This document shows, piece after piece, positions 48,434 to 58,636 of a DNA stretch of 64,000 bases (positions within the stretch are counted from its first letter, which is position 1; each line of letters opens with the position of its first letter). The DNA is taken from positions 225,462-289,461 of the forward strand of contig NZ_JADEWR010000011.1 in assembly GCF_015207525.1 (NCBI RefSeq). Reading direction: 5' to 3'. The notes under the pieces were generated by a model that made no database searches, was not told the origin of the DNA, and worked only from the letters and a program-made list of their open reading frames with translations. Origin of the DNA: Nodosilinea sp. LEGE 06152 (GTDB lineage Bacteria > Cyanobacteriota > Cyanobacteriia > Phormidesmidales > Phormidesmidaceae). The position numbers and the translations under genes are program-made.

Positions 48434-51400
48434 CTACAGGGAAAGCGTTGAGGAGGGAACAGCGGTGAGGTCGATGATGACATCGAGACGAAAATCGTTG
48501 ACTAGACGATTTAACCGCTGCGCTAGGGGGTCTTGTTCGGGGGGAAGCTGGGCGATGAGCTGACGGACGCGGCGGTCGTCAGCGGCTTGAGCAGCCTGGT
48601 GAACCTGGCTGAGCCAGTCGGGGGTAAGCAAACTTAAGTCAGCCTCGGTGAGGGGGCGATGATCTTTAATCGAGCTTTGTCCGCTGTAATCGGGCTGGGC
48701 TGCTGTAGTCTCCTGGAGCCGGTGTTTGACCATCGAGCTATCTTCATCGAGCTGAGACCCACTGGTGTACTGATAGGCGAGGTTTAGGCTCCGGCCAATG
48801 TGCTCGAGCAGCACCCGACGCTGAAGGGGTTTTGGCAGCACGGCATCACAGCCCGCCGTAAGGCAGTCTGAGCGCTGCTCCTCAAAGACACTGGCGGTCA
48901 CCGCAATAATCGTGGTGGTAGCACCCCCAGGCAGCTGGCGAACCCGACGCGCCACGGCATAGCCGTCGAGCACGGGCATGCGCATGTCAAGGCAGATCAG
49001 GTGAGGTTGCCACGCCTGCCACAGGGCAATAGCCTCTTCACCCTGGCTGGCTTCGCGCACCTCAAACCCAGCTCCCTCTAGCCAGTGGCGAATCAGCAGT
49101 CGACTCTCGGCCACATCGTCAGCGACTAGAATTCGGGGGGCGGGCTGGTGTGAGGCCAGGTGCACAATGTCGTAGTCAGGCTGCTCTAAGCCAGCGGCAA
49201 CAACCCCCGAGGGCTGGTCTTTGACAATCGCGGCCATACCCACGGGCAAACTGACCGTGAAGGTCGAGCCCACCCCTGACTGGCTCGTCACGGTGATGTC
49301 GCCCCCCATCAGTTGAGCAAAGTTGTAGCTGAGCGACAGCCCCAACCCGGTGCCTTCAGCGGAACGCCGCCCCGACTGAGTTTGGTGAAAGGGCTGAAAC
49401 AGGTGGGCAATTTCTTCTGAGTCAATGCCTACGCCAGTGTCTTGCACCTCGATGTTGAGCCGGTAGGGCTGAGCCGGATCGCTCAGGTTTGGATGCAGGC
49501 GCGATCGCACCACAACGCTGCCCTGGTGCGTAAATTTGATCGCGTTGCCAATCAGGTTAATTAAAATCTGCCGCAGTTTACTCTCGTCGGCCCATAGCTG
49601 GTGGGGCAACGGCGGCGGCACCACCGCTAGCTGAATTCCCTTGGCTTCAGCCTTGAGCTGCAGCAGGTCATCCACGGCCTGCAAGAGTTGGTGCAGGTCA
49701 AAGACCCCGTTGTTAAGGGTAATTTTGTTGGCCTCTATTTTGGCCAACGACAGCACGTTGTTGACCAACCCCAGCAGGTGGTTACCGCTGCGGTTGACAA
49801 TGGCAATCAGGTCGCGGTGGGCCGCATCTAGACTGTCGTCGTCGTGCAAAATTTGGGTAAAGCCCAGAATGGCGTTGAGAGGAGTTCGCAGTTCGTGGCT
49901 CATGCTGGCCAAAAAGTCGCTCTTGGCCTGGCTTGCGGCATCGGCAGCGCGTTTAGCCACCGCTAGCGCCTGGGCCTGCTGCTGGGTCTGCCGCAGCAGG
50001 TCGGCCTGTTGTACGGCCGTACCCAGGTGAGTACCGACCTGAAGCACCATTTTGACTTCGTTGCGAGCCCAGGTGCGCGGATAGTGGTGGGCGTAGATGC
50101 CCAGCAGCCCCCAGAGCTGGCTGCCAGCAAAAATAGGCACAATGACGTAGGCACGCACCTGCCATCGCTCTAGAAACTCCAGGTAACAGGTATCAAACCC
50201 TTCGGTGTAGATATCGTTGACGCGGTGATAGGTGCGGTCTTGGCGGTAGGTTTCTGCCTGGGTTTCTTGCAGGTAAGTATCTTCGAGCAGCAGATAGCCA
50301 TCGTCAAAACCGCCGCTTTGCAGTTGGCGAGCACCGCAGTCGTCCTGGTCAATGAGGCGATCGCTGACTGTTGCCGTCGCCAGCGTAGAAGGGGCCGTGG
50401 AGTCAGTGAGCGCTTCGGCTACTACAGTACCGCTCCAGTCAGGGTTGAAGCGGTAGATCCAGACGCGATCGCAGCTGAGAGCCTGCTGCAGTTCTTCAGT
50501 GGTGGCGGCAAAAATAGCCTCCAGATCCAGGGTTTGGCGCATGCGCTGCACAATTTGCATCACCGCTTTTTCACGGTTGGCCACGGCTCGTACCGCCACC
50601 TCGGCCTGCTTTTGCATCGTAATGTCGCTGCAGGTGCACACCACCCGTTCTACCTGCCCCGCCTCGTTCAGCTGGGGGTCAACATTTACCAGCAGCCAGC
50701 GCGGCGGGTCGGCCTCGGTAGCACTGACCCCCATGACCACATCCCCTAAAGGCGCTTTTTGGGCGATCGCCCGCTGCACCGGCAGATCTGCTAGTGCAAA
50801 AGGCGTGCCGTTCTCATTCTGAATGTAGCCAGCCTGACCAAACACCAGGGGGTGGCCCTCTCCTTCGGGCAGGTGCAGCAGCAGCTGAGCCGCTTGATTG
50901 CGAATTAAAATTTCGGCTTTGGCGTTGAGCAGCAGCGCCCCAACTCCCATCTCGCGAATTAGGGAACGAAAGCGCTGTTCGCTATTGGTCAGGGCCACCT
51001 CCTGCAAACGCTGCTGAGTGAGGCGTCGGTTAATGCGCAGGGCGATTAGGGTCAGCAGCAAAATTACGGCGGCTCCGAGCCCCACGGCTAAAGCTAGCCA
51101 CTGAGCCTTGAAATTGGGTAGCGCTGCTACACTCGCAGTCAAATGATTGGTTAGATCAGCGGCTATATCATTGGGCTGAAACGCTGTGGCAGCCATAGCG
51201 GTATAGTGCAGGCCGCCAATGGCGATGCCTAAAGTTGGTACCGCTAACTTAGCAAACCAGGGCTGCCCCTGCCCAGGGCGCTGCGGCGGCCAGATGTTGA
51301 GCACTAGTGCTGCCGTCGAGGCGACTACGGCTATGACCACCGAGAGGGCAACTAGAGGCCAGTAGTAGCTCAGGTGAGCCGGTATTTCCATCGCCGCCAT

Positions 51401-51781
51401 ACCGGTGTAGTGCATCCAGGCGATCGCCAACCCCATAACCCAACCGCCAGCTACCACCCCAGGCCAGCCCAAGCTGGGCCGACTGACAATCGCCAGCGCC
51501 ACGCTAGCCGCCAGCACCGCACTCACCAGCGATAGACCCGTCATTAGAATGTCGTAGCTCACCGGCACGGGCAGTTCCAGCGCCAGCATACCGATAAAGT
51601 GAGTGGCCCAAATGCCCATGCCCATGGCTAGCCCACCACCCAGCAGCCAGGGCCACTGGTAGCGCTCTATGCTCAAAATCTGCCGCCCCAAACTCAGGGT
51701 GGTAAAAGACGCCAACACTGCAACACCCAAGGACAGGCCAATTAAGCCAGCATTGTAGTGACCGACTACCGCGTAGGGCAT
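48434..51781 (-). CDS. MHYT/PAS/GAF hybrid sensor histidine kinase
   Basis: 1115 residues. The N-terminal membrane part is an MHYT domain: WATHFIGML, AWMHYTGMAAM and GGLHYTAMAA in about seven helices. After it come a PAS domain (~270-400) and a GAF domain (~415-585) with RVWIYRFNPDW and, at residue 532, Cys in DTCYLEFLERWQVRA. The kinase core has the H-box SMSHELRTPLN, N-box LIGNAIKF, G1 DTGVGID and G2 GTGLGLSLS. A C-terminal receiver has ILVADDVAESR, ICLDMRMPVLDG and PKPLQ, and a short helical tail follows. ATG at 51781 is chosen because the MHYT domain starts here; the extension upstream is not like it. MHYT proteins are thought to sense gases such as O2, CO or NO through copper. Confidence 0.93.
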   Translation of the reverse strand: MPYAVVGHYNAGLIGLSLGVAVLASFTTLSLGRQILSIERYQWPWLLGGGLAMGMGIWATHFIGMLALELPVPVSYDILMTGLSLVSAVLAASVALAIVSRPSLGWPGVVAGGWVMGLAIAWMHYTGMAAMEIPAHLSYYWPLVALSVVIAVVASTAALVLNIWPPQRPGQGQPWFAKLAVPTLGIAIGGLHYTAMAATAFQPNDIAADLTNHLTASVAALPNFKAQWLALAVGLGAAVILLLTLIALRINRRLTQQRLQEVALTNSEQRFRSLIREMGVGALLLNAKAEILIRNQAAQLLLHLPEGEGHPLVFGQAGYIQNENGTPFALADLPVQRAIAQKAPLGDVVMGVSATEADPPRWLLVNVDPQLNEAGQVERVVCTCSDITMQKQAEVAVRAVANREKAVMQIVQRMRQTLDLEAIFAATTEELQQALSCDRVWIYRFNPDWSGTVVAEALTDSTAPSTLATATVSDRLIDQDDCGARQLQSGGFDDGYLLLEDTYLQETQAETYRQDRTYHRVNDIYTEGFDTCYLEFLERWQVRAYVIVPIFAGSQLWGLLGIYAHHYPRTWARNEVKMVLQVGTHLGTAVQQADLLRQTQQQAQALAVAKRAADAASQAKSDFLASMSHELRTPLNAILGFTQILHDDDSLDAAHRDLIAIVNRSGNHLLGLVNNVLSLAKIEANKITLNNGVFDLHQLLQAVDDLLQLKAEAKGIQLAVVPPPLPHQLWADESKLRQILINLIGNAIKFTHQGSVVVRSRLHPNLSDPAQPYRLNIEVQDTGVGIDSEEIAHLFQPFHQTQSGRRSAEGTGLGLSLSYNFAQLMGGDITVTSQSGVGSTFTVSLPVGMAAIVKDQPSGVVAAGLEQPDYDIVHLASHQPAPRILVADDVAESRLLIRHWLEGAGFEVREASQGEEAIALWQAWQPHLICLDMRMPVLDGYAVARRVRQLPGGATTTIIAVTASVFEEQRSDCLTAGCDAVLPKPLQRRVLLEHIGRSLNLAYQYTSGSQLDEDSSMVKHRLQETTAAQPDYSGQSSIKDHRPLTEADLSLLTPDWLSQVHQAAQAADDRRVRQLIAQLPPEQDPLAQRLNRLVNDFRLDVIIDLTAVPSSTLSL

Positions 51782-52163
51782 TGTGATAGTTTCAACCAAA
51801 AACTTAAAAACTGGTTTGAGACGCAACCCTAGCTTTCCCGATAACGTGCCTCTCGCACCAGCAGTTAGTATCAGAGCGCACAATCTTTTTGAAGCTGCAT
51901 TACTTCCATAAAAGTAGCTTTCAAAGTATTAGCCTAGCCAGATTAAAAGCCCCTAATTCAGAGGGGCTTCAACATCCTTTAGGGAGAGAATTACTCGCTA
52001 ACTATTAATTCAACGTTCCGTTTAGATATCGGGATATCTCTTCAAGATAGATGCCCTGCTTGCGTCCTATTTTGCACCCATCTTGAGGAAAGCAAGTTTG
52101 AAACAGAATGTCTCCTGTCTTTAGGAGGATGTCAGCTAAACATGGCAGCTGTACGCAGCACTT
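51782..52163. other. 382 bp gap with argS 3' region and terminator
   Basis: No gene is visible. The region near 51782-51940 is upstream of the hybrid kinase. A hairpin at 51946-51970 (AAGCCCCT and AGGGGCTT) followed on the minus strand by TTTT is the likely end of the argS transcript. Between it and argS lie short inverted repeats: AGATATC/GATATCT at 52024-52039 and TCAAGAT/ATCTTGA at 52042-52086. They could belong to a long 3' untranslated region or a small RNA. Confidence 0.5.
51946..51970 (-). terminator. Probable Rho-independent terminator of argS
   Basis: Stem AAGCCCCT with AGGGGCTT and a 7-9 base loop, followed on the minus strand by TTTTAAT. It is about 195 bp past the argS stop, so the 3' region of that transcript would be unusually long. 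Confidence 0.65.
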
Positions 52164-53921
52164 TTACATGCGTTCTAGCACCTGAATGCCCAGCAGCGAC
52201 AGGCCCAGCTTCAGCGTTTTAGCGGTGAGATCACAGAGCAACAGGCGGGACGTGCGCTGAGGGTCTGCCGCCTGTAACACCGGGCAGCGATCGTAGAACT
52301 GGTTGAACTTTTGGCTCAGCTCAAAGAGGTACTGGCAGAGACGGTTGGGGTAGAGTTCGCGGGCGACTTCCTCCACCACCTGATCGAGCTGGAGCAGGTG
52401 CCGGGCTAGAGCAAACTCGGTGTCATCTTCGAGGTGAATGCGGGCCTCGGCGGGCAGGTGGTCAAAGTCAATGTCGCCCTTGCGGCTGATGCCCTGCACC
52501 CGCACGTAGGCGTAGAGCATGTAGGGGGCAGTATTGCCCGCTAGGGCCAGCATTTTGTCGAAGCTAAAGATATAGTTGCTGGTGCGGTTTTGGCTCAGGT
52601 CGGCGTATTTTACCGCACCCAGGCCAACAGCTTCGGCGACGTTTTGAATGAAGGCCTCAGTTTCTTGCCGTTCCTCAGCCTGAATGCGATTTTCCAGGTC
52701 AGTGCGGGCGCGGCTGACTGCTTCGTCGAGCAAGTCCTTCAGGCGCACAGTGTCGCCAGAGCGGGTTTTGAACTTCTTGCCGTCTTCGCCCTGCACTACC
52801 CCAAAGGGCACGTGGGTAAGCTCGATATTGTCGGGAATCCAGCCGGCCTTGGCGGCCACCTGAAACACCTGGGCAAAGTGGTTGCCCTGCCCCGCGTCAA
52901 CTACGTAGAGCACGCGATCGGCCCCGTCCTGCTGGGTGCGGTAGCGGATGGCGGCCAGGTCAGTGGTGGCGTAGTTGTAGCCGCCGTCGGTTTTTTGAAT
53001 GATCAGCGGCAGCGGGTCACCGTCTTTGTTGGTAAAGCCGTCGACAAAGACGACCTTGGCCCCCTGGTCTTCAATCAGGAGCCCCTGGGTGTCTAAATCC
53101 TTGACGACATCGGCCAGCAGGGGGTTGTAGAAAGATTCACCACGTTCTTGAATCTTGATGTCGAGGCGATCGTAGAGTTTTTGAAATTCCCTGCGGGACT
53201 GTTCGCAAAGCGCTTTCCAAGCTTTGGTAGCCGTATCTTCGCCCGACTGCAAAGCGACAACGGCTTCACGAGAGCGGACTTTGAAACTGTCGTCTTCATC
53301 AAAGCGTTTTTTGGCCTGCTTGTAAAAGGCGACCAGATCGCCGATATCTACCGATGAAACCGCTTCTAGCGCCTCGGGACAGGCTTCTTTTAGATGAGTG
53401 ATCAGCATGCCAAACTGGGTGCCCCAGTCGCCGACGTGATTGATGCGCAGTACGTCGTGGCCCATGAACTCCTGCACTCGAGCGATGGAGTCGCCGATGA
53501 TGGTTGATCGCAGGTGGCCAACGTGCATTTCTTTAGCAATGTTGGGGCTAGAGAAATCGACAATCACCTTTTGGGGCTGCTCGGCAGGAGCCACCCCCAG
53601 GCGCGGATCGGCCTGCATAGCCTTGAGCTGATCTTCTAAGTACTGGGTTTTGAAGCGCAGGTTGATGAAGCCAGGGCCGGCAATTTCGGGTGGCTCGCAG
53701 AGGTTGCTAAGGTCGAGCTTTTCGACAATTTGGGTGGCAATGTCGCGGGGTTTCTGCTTGAGTGGCTTGGCTAGCGACATGGCCAAGTTGGCCTGGTAGT
53801 CGCCAAACTTGGGGTTAGTGGTGGGCACCAGCATAGGGTCGGTACCGGCTAGCTCTGGGCCAAAGGCAGCGACCAAAGCTTGCTCAAACCGAGTAGTGAG
53901 TTGTGCAAGTGTAGACTTCAT
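52164..53921 (-). CDS. argS: Arginyl-tRNA synthetase
   Basis: 585 residues, a class I synthetase. The HIGH-type motif is [20 protein letters not shown], and the N-terminal additional domain begins [16 protein letters not shown]. It also has [54 protein letters not shown] and the C-terminal anticodon domain [22 protein letters not shown] at 53921 is chosen because the 23 codons upstream are unlike the family. It attaches arginine to its tRNA. Confidence 0.97.
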   Translation of the reverse strand: MKSTLAQLTTRFEQALVAAFGPELAGTDPMLVPTTNPKFGDYQANLAMSLAKPLKQKPRDIATQIVEKLDLSNLCEPPEIAGPGFINLRFKTQYLEDQLKAMQADPRLGVAPAEQPQKVIVDFSSPNIAKEMHVGHLRSTIIGDSIARVQEFMGHDVLRINHVGDWGTQFGMLITHLKEACPEALEAVSSVDIGDLVAFYKQAKKRFDEDDSFKVRSREAVVALQSGEDTATKAWKALCEQSRREFQKLYDRLDIKIQERGESFYNPLLADVVKDLDTQGLLIEDQGAKVVFVDGFTNKDGDPLPLIIQKTDGGYNYATTDLAAIRYRTQQDGADRVLYVVDAGQGNHFAQVFQVAAKAGWIPDNIELTHVPFGVVQGEDGKKFKTRSGDTVRLKDLLDEAVSRARTDLENRIQAEERQETEAFIQNVAEAVGLGAVKYADLSQNRTSNYIFSFDKMLALAGNTAPYMLYAYVRVQGISRKGDIDFDHLPAEARIHLEDDTEFALARHLLQLDQVVEEVARELYPNRLCQYLFELSQKFNQFYDRCPVLQAADPQRTSRLLLCDLTAKTLKLGLSLLGIQVLERM

Positions 53922-54019
53922 GTATGTTTTCCCTAACCCCTGCCTGAGAAATCTGTTTACTGCTGCCGTAGGGTGGGCACGGCTCACCAACCCATCTACG
54001 CTACTACGGGAATTGACCT

Positions 54020-54475
54020 ATGACGGACCCTCATCCACTCCTGACCGCTGCGGCGATCGCAGCCCTACCCGAAGCTGTCTTTGTTCACCCCCTTAATCCT
54101 AGGGCAATCCGCCACGGCAGGTCGCTGGGCGACGAAACTGGCTTGCACCACCTGGGCATTCACCTGGTGCGAGTCGAACCGGGCCACGACTCGACCCAGT
54201 ATCACGTCCACCAGGCCGAGGAAGAATTTATCTATGTTCTCTCAGGGCGGGGACTGGCAGAAATTGGTACAGACACCTTTGAGATTGGCCCTGGCGACTT
54301 TATGGGCTTTGCCCCAGGAGGGCTGGCCCACAGCCTCAGCAACCCGTTTACCGAAGACCTGGTTTACCTGGTGGGTGGTATGCGATTAGATTTCGATATC
54401 TGTGACTACCCTAAGCTGAACACTCGCATGTACCGCCGGGTTGACCAGCGAGAATATGTGGATCTAGAAGACTAG
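54020..54475 (+). CDS. Cupin-domain protein
   Basis: 151 residues with a single cupin barrel. The first metal motif gives HVHQAEEEFIYVLSGRGLAE (His, His, Glu) and the second PGDFMGFAPGGLAHSL supplies the last His. Single-domain cupins include isomerases, dioxygenases and sugar-binding proteins, so the reaction cannot be named. ATG at 54020. It is divergent from argS, with about 98 bp between the starts. Confidence 0.9.
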   Translation: MTDPHPLLTAAAIAALPEAVFVHPLNPRAIRHGRSLGDETGLHHLGIHLVRVEPGHDSTQYHVHQAEEEFIYVLSGRGLAEIGTDTFEIGPGDFMGFAPGGLAHSLSNPFTEDLVYLVGGMRLDFDICDYPKLNTRMYRRVDQREYVDLED

Positions 54476-54631
54476 GCGTTCTTACCCCCTACGACCCAGG
54501 CAAGGCACACTCTTTATCAGAACACTATGCCAGCCCGTCGGATGAGCGGAGCCTATGTCGGCTAAGCGGGGTCTCTGTCGGCCGAGCGGAGTCGAAGCCG
54601 ACAGACTACATCGAGCGGAGAATTTGTGTAG

Positions 54632-55468
54632 ATGAGCAGCGATTCTCGCAGCCCGCAAAAACCAGCGCGAATCGAGGAACCCCCTCAGAAGCGCGAGTAC
54701 CATCGCTTTCTCGGGGTTGATTTAGGTTGGCAAAGTGGCCCCACGGGCCTATGTTGCCTGGATATGGCGGGCGATCGCCTGCAGCTAGTTGCCATCGATC
54801 GCCTGCAAACGGTAGCCGAGATTCTGGCCTGGATATCTCAATGGGCCGAGGGTGCTGATAATGCCGTGGTGGCGGTAGACGCCCCAACCCTCATCCCCAA
54901 CGAAACCGGCATGCGCTTGCCCGATCGCCTGGCCCACAAGTACTTTGGTCGCTACGACGCGGGCTGCTACCCCGCCAACCGGGGTCGCCCCTTTGCCGAA
55001 AAACTGATCGCCTTTGGTCTGGCCCTAGAATCCCTCGGCTTTCAGCACCAGCCCCGCAGTGATCCTCAGCCGCAAGGACGGTTTCAGCTGGAGGTCTTCC
55101 CCCACCCGGCAACGGTTCATCTGTTTGGACTGACCAAAATTCTTAAGTACAAGAAGGGCACTCTGGCCCAGCGTCGTCCTGAACTGGAAAAGCTGCGGCA
55201 GTACCAACTGGCGGTGCTGCCCACCCTGGAACCCGCTCTCAGTTTGGAGGACTCTGACTTGCCTGAGATTCCGCTTACAGGGGCGGCGATGAAAGCGGTA
55301 GAAGACCAGCTTGATGCCCTCACCTGCGCCTACACGGCAGCCCACTGGTGGACCTGGGGTTTGGAGCGAAACTGGGTGCTGGGCGATCGCGGTGAGGGCT
55401 ACATCGTGGTGCCTGCACCAATTCCTCCTAAGCTGCAACCCGCTACACTAAAGCAAGGCCTAACCTGA
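54632..55468 (+). CDS. DUF429-family protein
   Basis: 278 residues. It has VDLGWQSGPTGLCCLDM at the start (an RNase H-like fold first strand with Asp), VVAVDAPTLIPNETGMRLPD in the middle and FQLEVFPHPATVHLF and DALTCAYTAAHWW near the end. These are the conserved acidic blocks of DUF429, predicted to be a nuclease-like fold of unknown function. ATG at 54632. It is 18 bp upstream of mnmH, so a shared transcript is likely. Confidence 0.85.
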   Translation: MSSDSRSPQKPARIEEPPQKREYHRFLGVDLGWQSGPTGLCCLDMAGDRLQLVAIDRLQTVAEILAWISQWAEGADNAVVAVDAPTLIPNETGMRLPDRLAHKYFGRYDAGCYPANRGRPFAEKLIAFGLALESLGFQHQPRSDPQPQGRFQLEVFPHPATVHLFGLTKILKYKKGTLAQRRPELEKLRQYQLAVLPTLEPALSLEDSDLPEIPLTGAAMKAVEDQLDALTCAYTAAHWWTWGLERNWVLGDRGEGYIVVPAPIPPKLQPATLKQGLT

Positions 55469-55486
55469 ATTCGCCTAACCCTGCCC

Positions 55487-56536
55487 ATGCCATCGCCTTT
55501 AAATATTGACGACTTTCTGCAAGGCTCTGGCCCTATTCTTGACGTGCGCAGCCTAGGCGAATACGAGCAGGGGCATATTCCTGGGGCCGTGAGCTTTCCT
55601 CTATTCACTGATGATGAGCGCGCCCAGGTGGGCACCTGCTACAAACAGGTGGGGCGCGAGGCCGCCGTAGAGCTAGGCTTTGACATTGCTGGCCCCAAGT
55701 GCGGCGAGTTTATACGTGCGGCTAAGGCTTTGGCCCCCGATCGCCACATTCGGGTGCATTGCTGGCGGGGAGGCATGCGCAGCGGCGGCATGGGCTGGAT
55801 TTTGGAACTGGCCGGGTTTACGGTACACACCCTGATCGGGGGATACAAGGCTCACCGCCGCTGGGTGCGGGATACCCTAGCTAGCCCCAAGAAAATTGTG
55901 ATTCTGGGCGGCATGACCGGCAGTGGTAAAACCCTGATTTTGCAAGAGCTGGCTGCGCTGGGGGAGCCAGTGTTAGACCTTGAGGCTCTGGCCAACCACC
56001 GGGGCAGTAGCTTTGGGGCATTGTTGCTGCCGCCGCAGCCCTCAACGGAGCACTACGAGAACCTGCTGGCGGAGCAGTGGGCAAAATTACCCTCGCATCG
56101 CCCCATCTGGCTGGAGGCCGAGAGCCGCCGGGTGGGCACCTGCCGCATTCCTAACGAGCTGTTTGCACAGATGGAGGCGGCCCCGGCGGTGGAGGTGGTG
56201 CGATCGCTCGACGAGCGCCTTGACCTGCTGGTGGAGATCTATGGCGAGGCGGCTGAGGCAGATCTCGTTGAGGCCACCGAGCGAATTCGTAAACGCCTGG
56301 GGGGCGATCGCACCCAAGCTGCCATACAGCACATTCAATCGGGCAACCTGCGCGCCGCCTGCGCCATCATTCTCGACTACTACGATCGCGCCTATCGCCA
56401 CGATCTAAAGCGGCGCGGCAACGTTATTCCTCAGGTAAATATCGCTGGCCTGTCGCCCCAGGACAGTGCCCAGATCCTCATCGACAAACGTTCTCACCTG
56501 TGCTCAGACGCCGAGGCTGCGATCGCAGCAGGGTGA
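55487..56536 (+). CDS. mnmH: tRNA 2-selenouridine synthase
   Basis: 349 residues. The N-terminal rhodanese domain has ILDVRSLGEYEQGHIPGA and the catalytic Cys at residue 92 in VHCWRGGMRSGGMGW. The C-terminal P-loop domain has GGMTGSGKT near residue 141, LEALANHRGSSFG and IWLEAESRRVG, all typical of MnmH/SelU. The enzyme geranylates and then selenates 2-thiouridine at the wobble position of some tRNAs, using selenophosphate. No selD is in this window. ATG at 55487. Confidence 0.95.
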   Translation: MPSPLNIDDFLQGSGPILDVRSLGEYEQGHIPGAVSFPLFTDDERAQVGTCYKQVGREAAVELGFDIAGPKCGEFIRAAKALAPDRHIRVHCWRGGMRSGGMGWILELAGFTVHTLIGGYKAHRRWVRDTLASPKKIVILGGMTGSGKTLILQELAALGEPVLDLEALANHRGSSFGALLLPPQPSTEHYENLLAEQWAKLPSHRPIWLEAESRRVGTCRIPNELFAQMEAAPAVEVVRSLDERLDLLVEIYGEAAEADLVEATERIRKRLGGDRTQAAIQHIQSGNLRAACAIILDYYDRAYRHDLKRRGNVIPQVNIAGLSPQDSAQILIDKRSHLCSDAEAAIAAG

Positions 56537-56546
56537 GACCCAAAAA

Positions 56547-56577
56547 AGAGCCGCCGAGACCAGGTTTCGGCGGCTCT
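56547..56577 (-). terminator. Strong Rho-independent terminator between mnmH and the BON-like gene
   Basis: Perfect stem AGAGCCGCCGA with TCGGCGGCTCT and a 9-base loop. On the minus strand it is followed by TTTTTTGGG, so it is a strong terminator for the gene ending at 56599, 22 bp away. It can also slow plus-strand transcripts leaving mnmH. Confidence 0.93.
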
Positions 56578-56598
56578 AGTTATCTATGGCAAATTTAC

Positions 56599-56934
56599 CT
56601 AGGAGTTGGGCTGAGTGGTGACATTGGTAGCGCCATCGACACCCATGGCAACTTTTTTCGCTTGCTCCAGCACGCTTTCGGCGTCGGGGTTGTACTTCAG
56701 CACCACGGTGGACCCAGTTTGAGCCACCCAAAGGCCCACGCTGTCCGAGATGTTGGCCTGGTCGAGGGCCAAAGCTACGCGCTTGGCCAAGCCGCTCTCG
56801 TCGAACTGGCCATCAATACCCACCTTAGCGGCGTCAATTTTGGCGGTGGTGGCTGCCTGCTTCACATTAATTCTGGGGGTGGCCTTAGCTTTTTCTTCTT
56901 CTTTTTTACCGAATAGCTTGCCTAGAAAACCCAT
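56599..56934 (-). CDS. Small BON-domain-like protein
   Basis: 111 residues. The N-terminus GFLGKLFGKKEEEKAK is hydrophobic, then basic and acidic, like a membrane-edge tether, and is followed by a spacer (residues ~17-45). The rest, AAKVGIDGQFDESGLAKRVA to STVVLKYNPD and AKKVAMGVDGATNV, has the pattern of a BON domain, which binds phospholipid or hydrophobic surfaces and occurs in envelope proteins. ATG at 56934 follows AGGAG at the right spacing. The longer upstream frame is not supported. Confidence 0.75.
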   Translation of the reverse strand: MGFLGKLFGKKEEEKAKATPRINVKQAATTAKIDAAKVGIDGQFDESGLAKRVALALDQANISDSVGLWVAQTGSTVVLKYNPDAESVLEQAKKVAMGVDGATNVTTQPNS

Positions 56935-57223
56935 GACGTATCTCCTAATGAATAAAACCAATTTTTGGGGTGCAGACTGGCTCTGGCAAAGCTTTCCATG
57001 CTCTACCAAAAACCGAAGCCGCACCTCGCTGGAAGGTACCAAGAAACTGTAAAGAATCTATAAGGGAACTACAAGGACCATCGGATACACTTGCGAGCTC
57101 GATCTAGAGAGATATTTTCCTAAGCCGTGGGGCAGGGGCTTTGGGCTAAGATAGAACACTGGTAACGCATTCGCCCTCTTTCTACGCTAAACAGGTTTCA
57201 TCGTTTTTGCCTATAGGTCTGCC

Positions 57224-58636
57224 ATGAGCAAGGGTACGCTGTTCGACAAAGTTTGGGATTTACATACCGTTGGCACGCTGCCATCGGGGCAGACTCAGCT
57301 TTTTATTGGGCTGCACCTGGTGCACGAAGTCACCAGCCCCCAAGCCTTTGCCATGGTGCGCGAGCGTCAGCTAACGGTGATGTACCCCCAGCGCACCGTC
57401 GCCACCGTCGACCACATCGTACCGACCGAAAGCCAGGCCCGCCCCTTCGCTGACCCCCTGGCCGAGGCCATGATGCAGGCCCTAGAGCAAAACTGCAAAG
57501 AGCACGGTATTCGCTTCTACAACATCGGCTCGGGCAGCCAGGGCATTGTCCACGTGATTGCCCCCGAACAGGGGCTGACCCAGCCGGGTATGACGATCGC
57601 CTGCGGCGATAGCCACACCTCTACCCACGGCGCATTTGGGGCGATCGCGTTTGGCATTGGCACCAGCCAGGTGCGCGACGTACTGGCCTCTCAAACCCTG
57701 GCCCTGGGCAAGCTCAAGGTGCGCCGCATTGAGGTCAACGGTGAACTGCCCCCTGGGGTCTACGCCAAGGACGTTGTATTACACATCATTCGCACCCTGG
57801 GAGTCAAAGGCGGCGTGGGCTACGCCTACGAGTTTGCTGGCACCGCCATTGAGGCGATGTCGATGGAGGAGCGCATGACCCTCTGCAATATGGCGATCGA
57901 GGGCGGGGCGCGCTGCGGCTACGTCAACCCCGACCAGATCACCTATGACTATCTCAAGGGTCGCGACTTTGCACCCCAGGGCGCTGCCTGGGATGAGGCT
58001 GTCACCTGGTGGCAAACCCTGCGCAGCGACGCCGACGCCGAGTATGACGACGTGGTAGTGTTCAGCGCCGCCGACATTGGCCCCACCGTCACCTGGGGCA
58101 TTACTCCCGGCCAGGGCATTGCCATTCACGAAACCCTGCCCCTGCCCGAAAGCCTACCCGACGAAGAGCAGGTGCTGGCCCAAGACGCCTTTGCCTACAT
58201 GGATCTCAGCCCTGGCCAAAGCCTAAAGGGCACCGCCGTTGACGTATGCTTTATTGGCAGCTGCACCAACGGACGAATCAGCGACCTGCGCGAGGCGGCC
58301 AAGGTCGTCCAGGGCCACACCGTGGCCGCAGGGGTAAAAGCCTTTGTGGTGCCCGGCTCTGAACGGGTGAAGCAGCAGGCTGAGGCCGAAGGGTTAGACC
58401 AGGTGTTTACCGCCGCAGGCTTTGAGTGGCGAGAGGCGGGGTGCTCAATGTGCCTGGCCATGAACCCTGACAAGCTCCAGGGGCGGCAGATCAGCGCCTC
58501 CTCGTCAAACCGCAACTTTAAAGGACGCCAGGGGTCGGCCTCGGGTCGCACCCTGCTGATGAGCCCGGCAATGGTGGCAGCAGCGGCTCTGGCAGGCCAG
58601 GTGACCGACGTACGCGACTACCTGCCACATTCCTAA
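57224..58636 (+). CDS. leuC: 3-isopropylmalate dehydratase large subunit
   Basis: 470 residues. Aconitase-family enzyme that turns 2-isopropylmalate into 3-isopropylmalate in leucine synthesis, acting with LeuD. It has [40 protein letters not shown], and the iron-sulfur Cys: [13 protein letters not shown] and [15 protein letters not shown] at 57224. No leuD follows; the next gene starts about 315 bp away, so the small subunit must be encoded elsewhere. Confidence 0.97.
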   Translation: MSKGTLFDKVWDLHTVGTLPSGQTQLFIGLHLVHEVTSPQAFAMVRERQLTVMYPQRTVATVDHIVPTESQARPFADPLAEAMMQALEQNCKEHGIRFYNIGSGSQGIVHVIAPEQGLTQPGMTIACGDSHTSTHGAFGAIAFGIGTSQVRDVLASQTLALGKLKVRRIEVNGELPPGVYAKDVVLHIIRTLGVKGGVGYAYEFAGTAIEAMSMEERMTLCNMAIEGGARCGYVNPDQITYDYLKGRDFAPQGAAWDEAVTWWQTLRSDADAEYDDVVVFSAADIGPTVTWGITPGQGIAIHETLPLPESLPDEEQVLAQDAFAYMDLSPGQSLKGTAVDVCFIGSCTNGRISDLREAAKVVQGHTVAAGVKAFVVPGSERVKQQAEAEGLDQVFTAAGFEWREAGCSMCLAMNPDKLQGRQISASSSNRNFKGRQGSASGRTLLMSPAMVAAAALAGQVTDVRDYLPHS

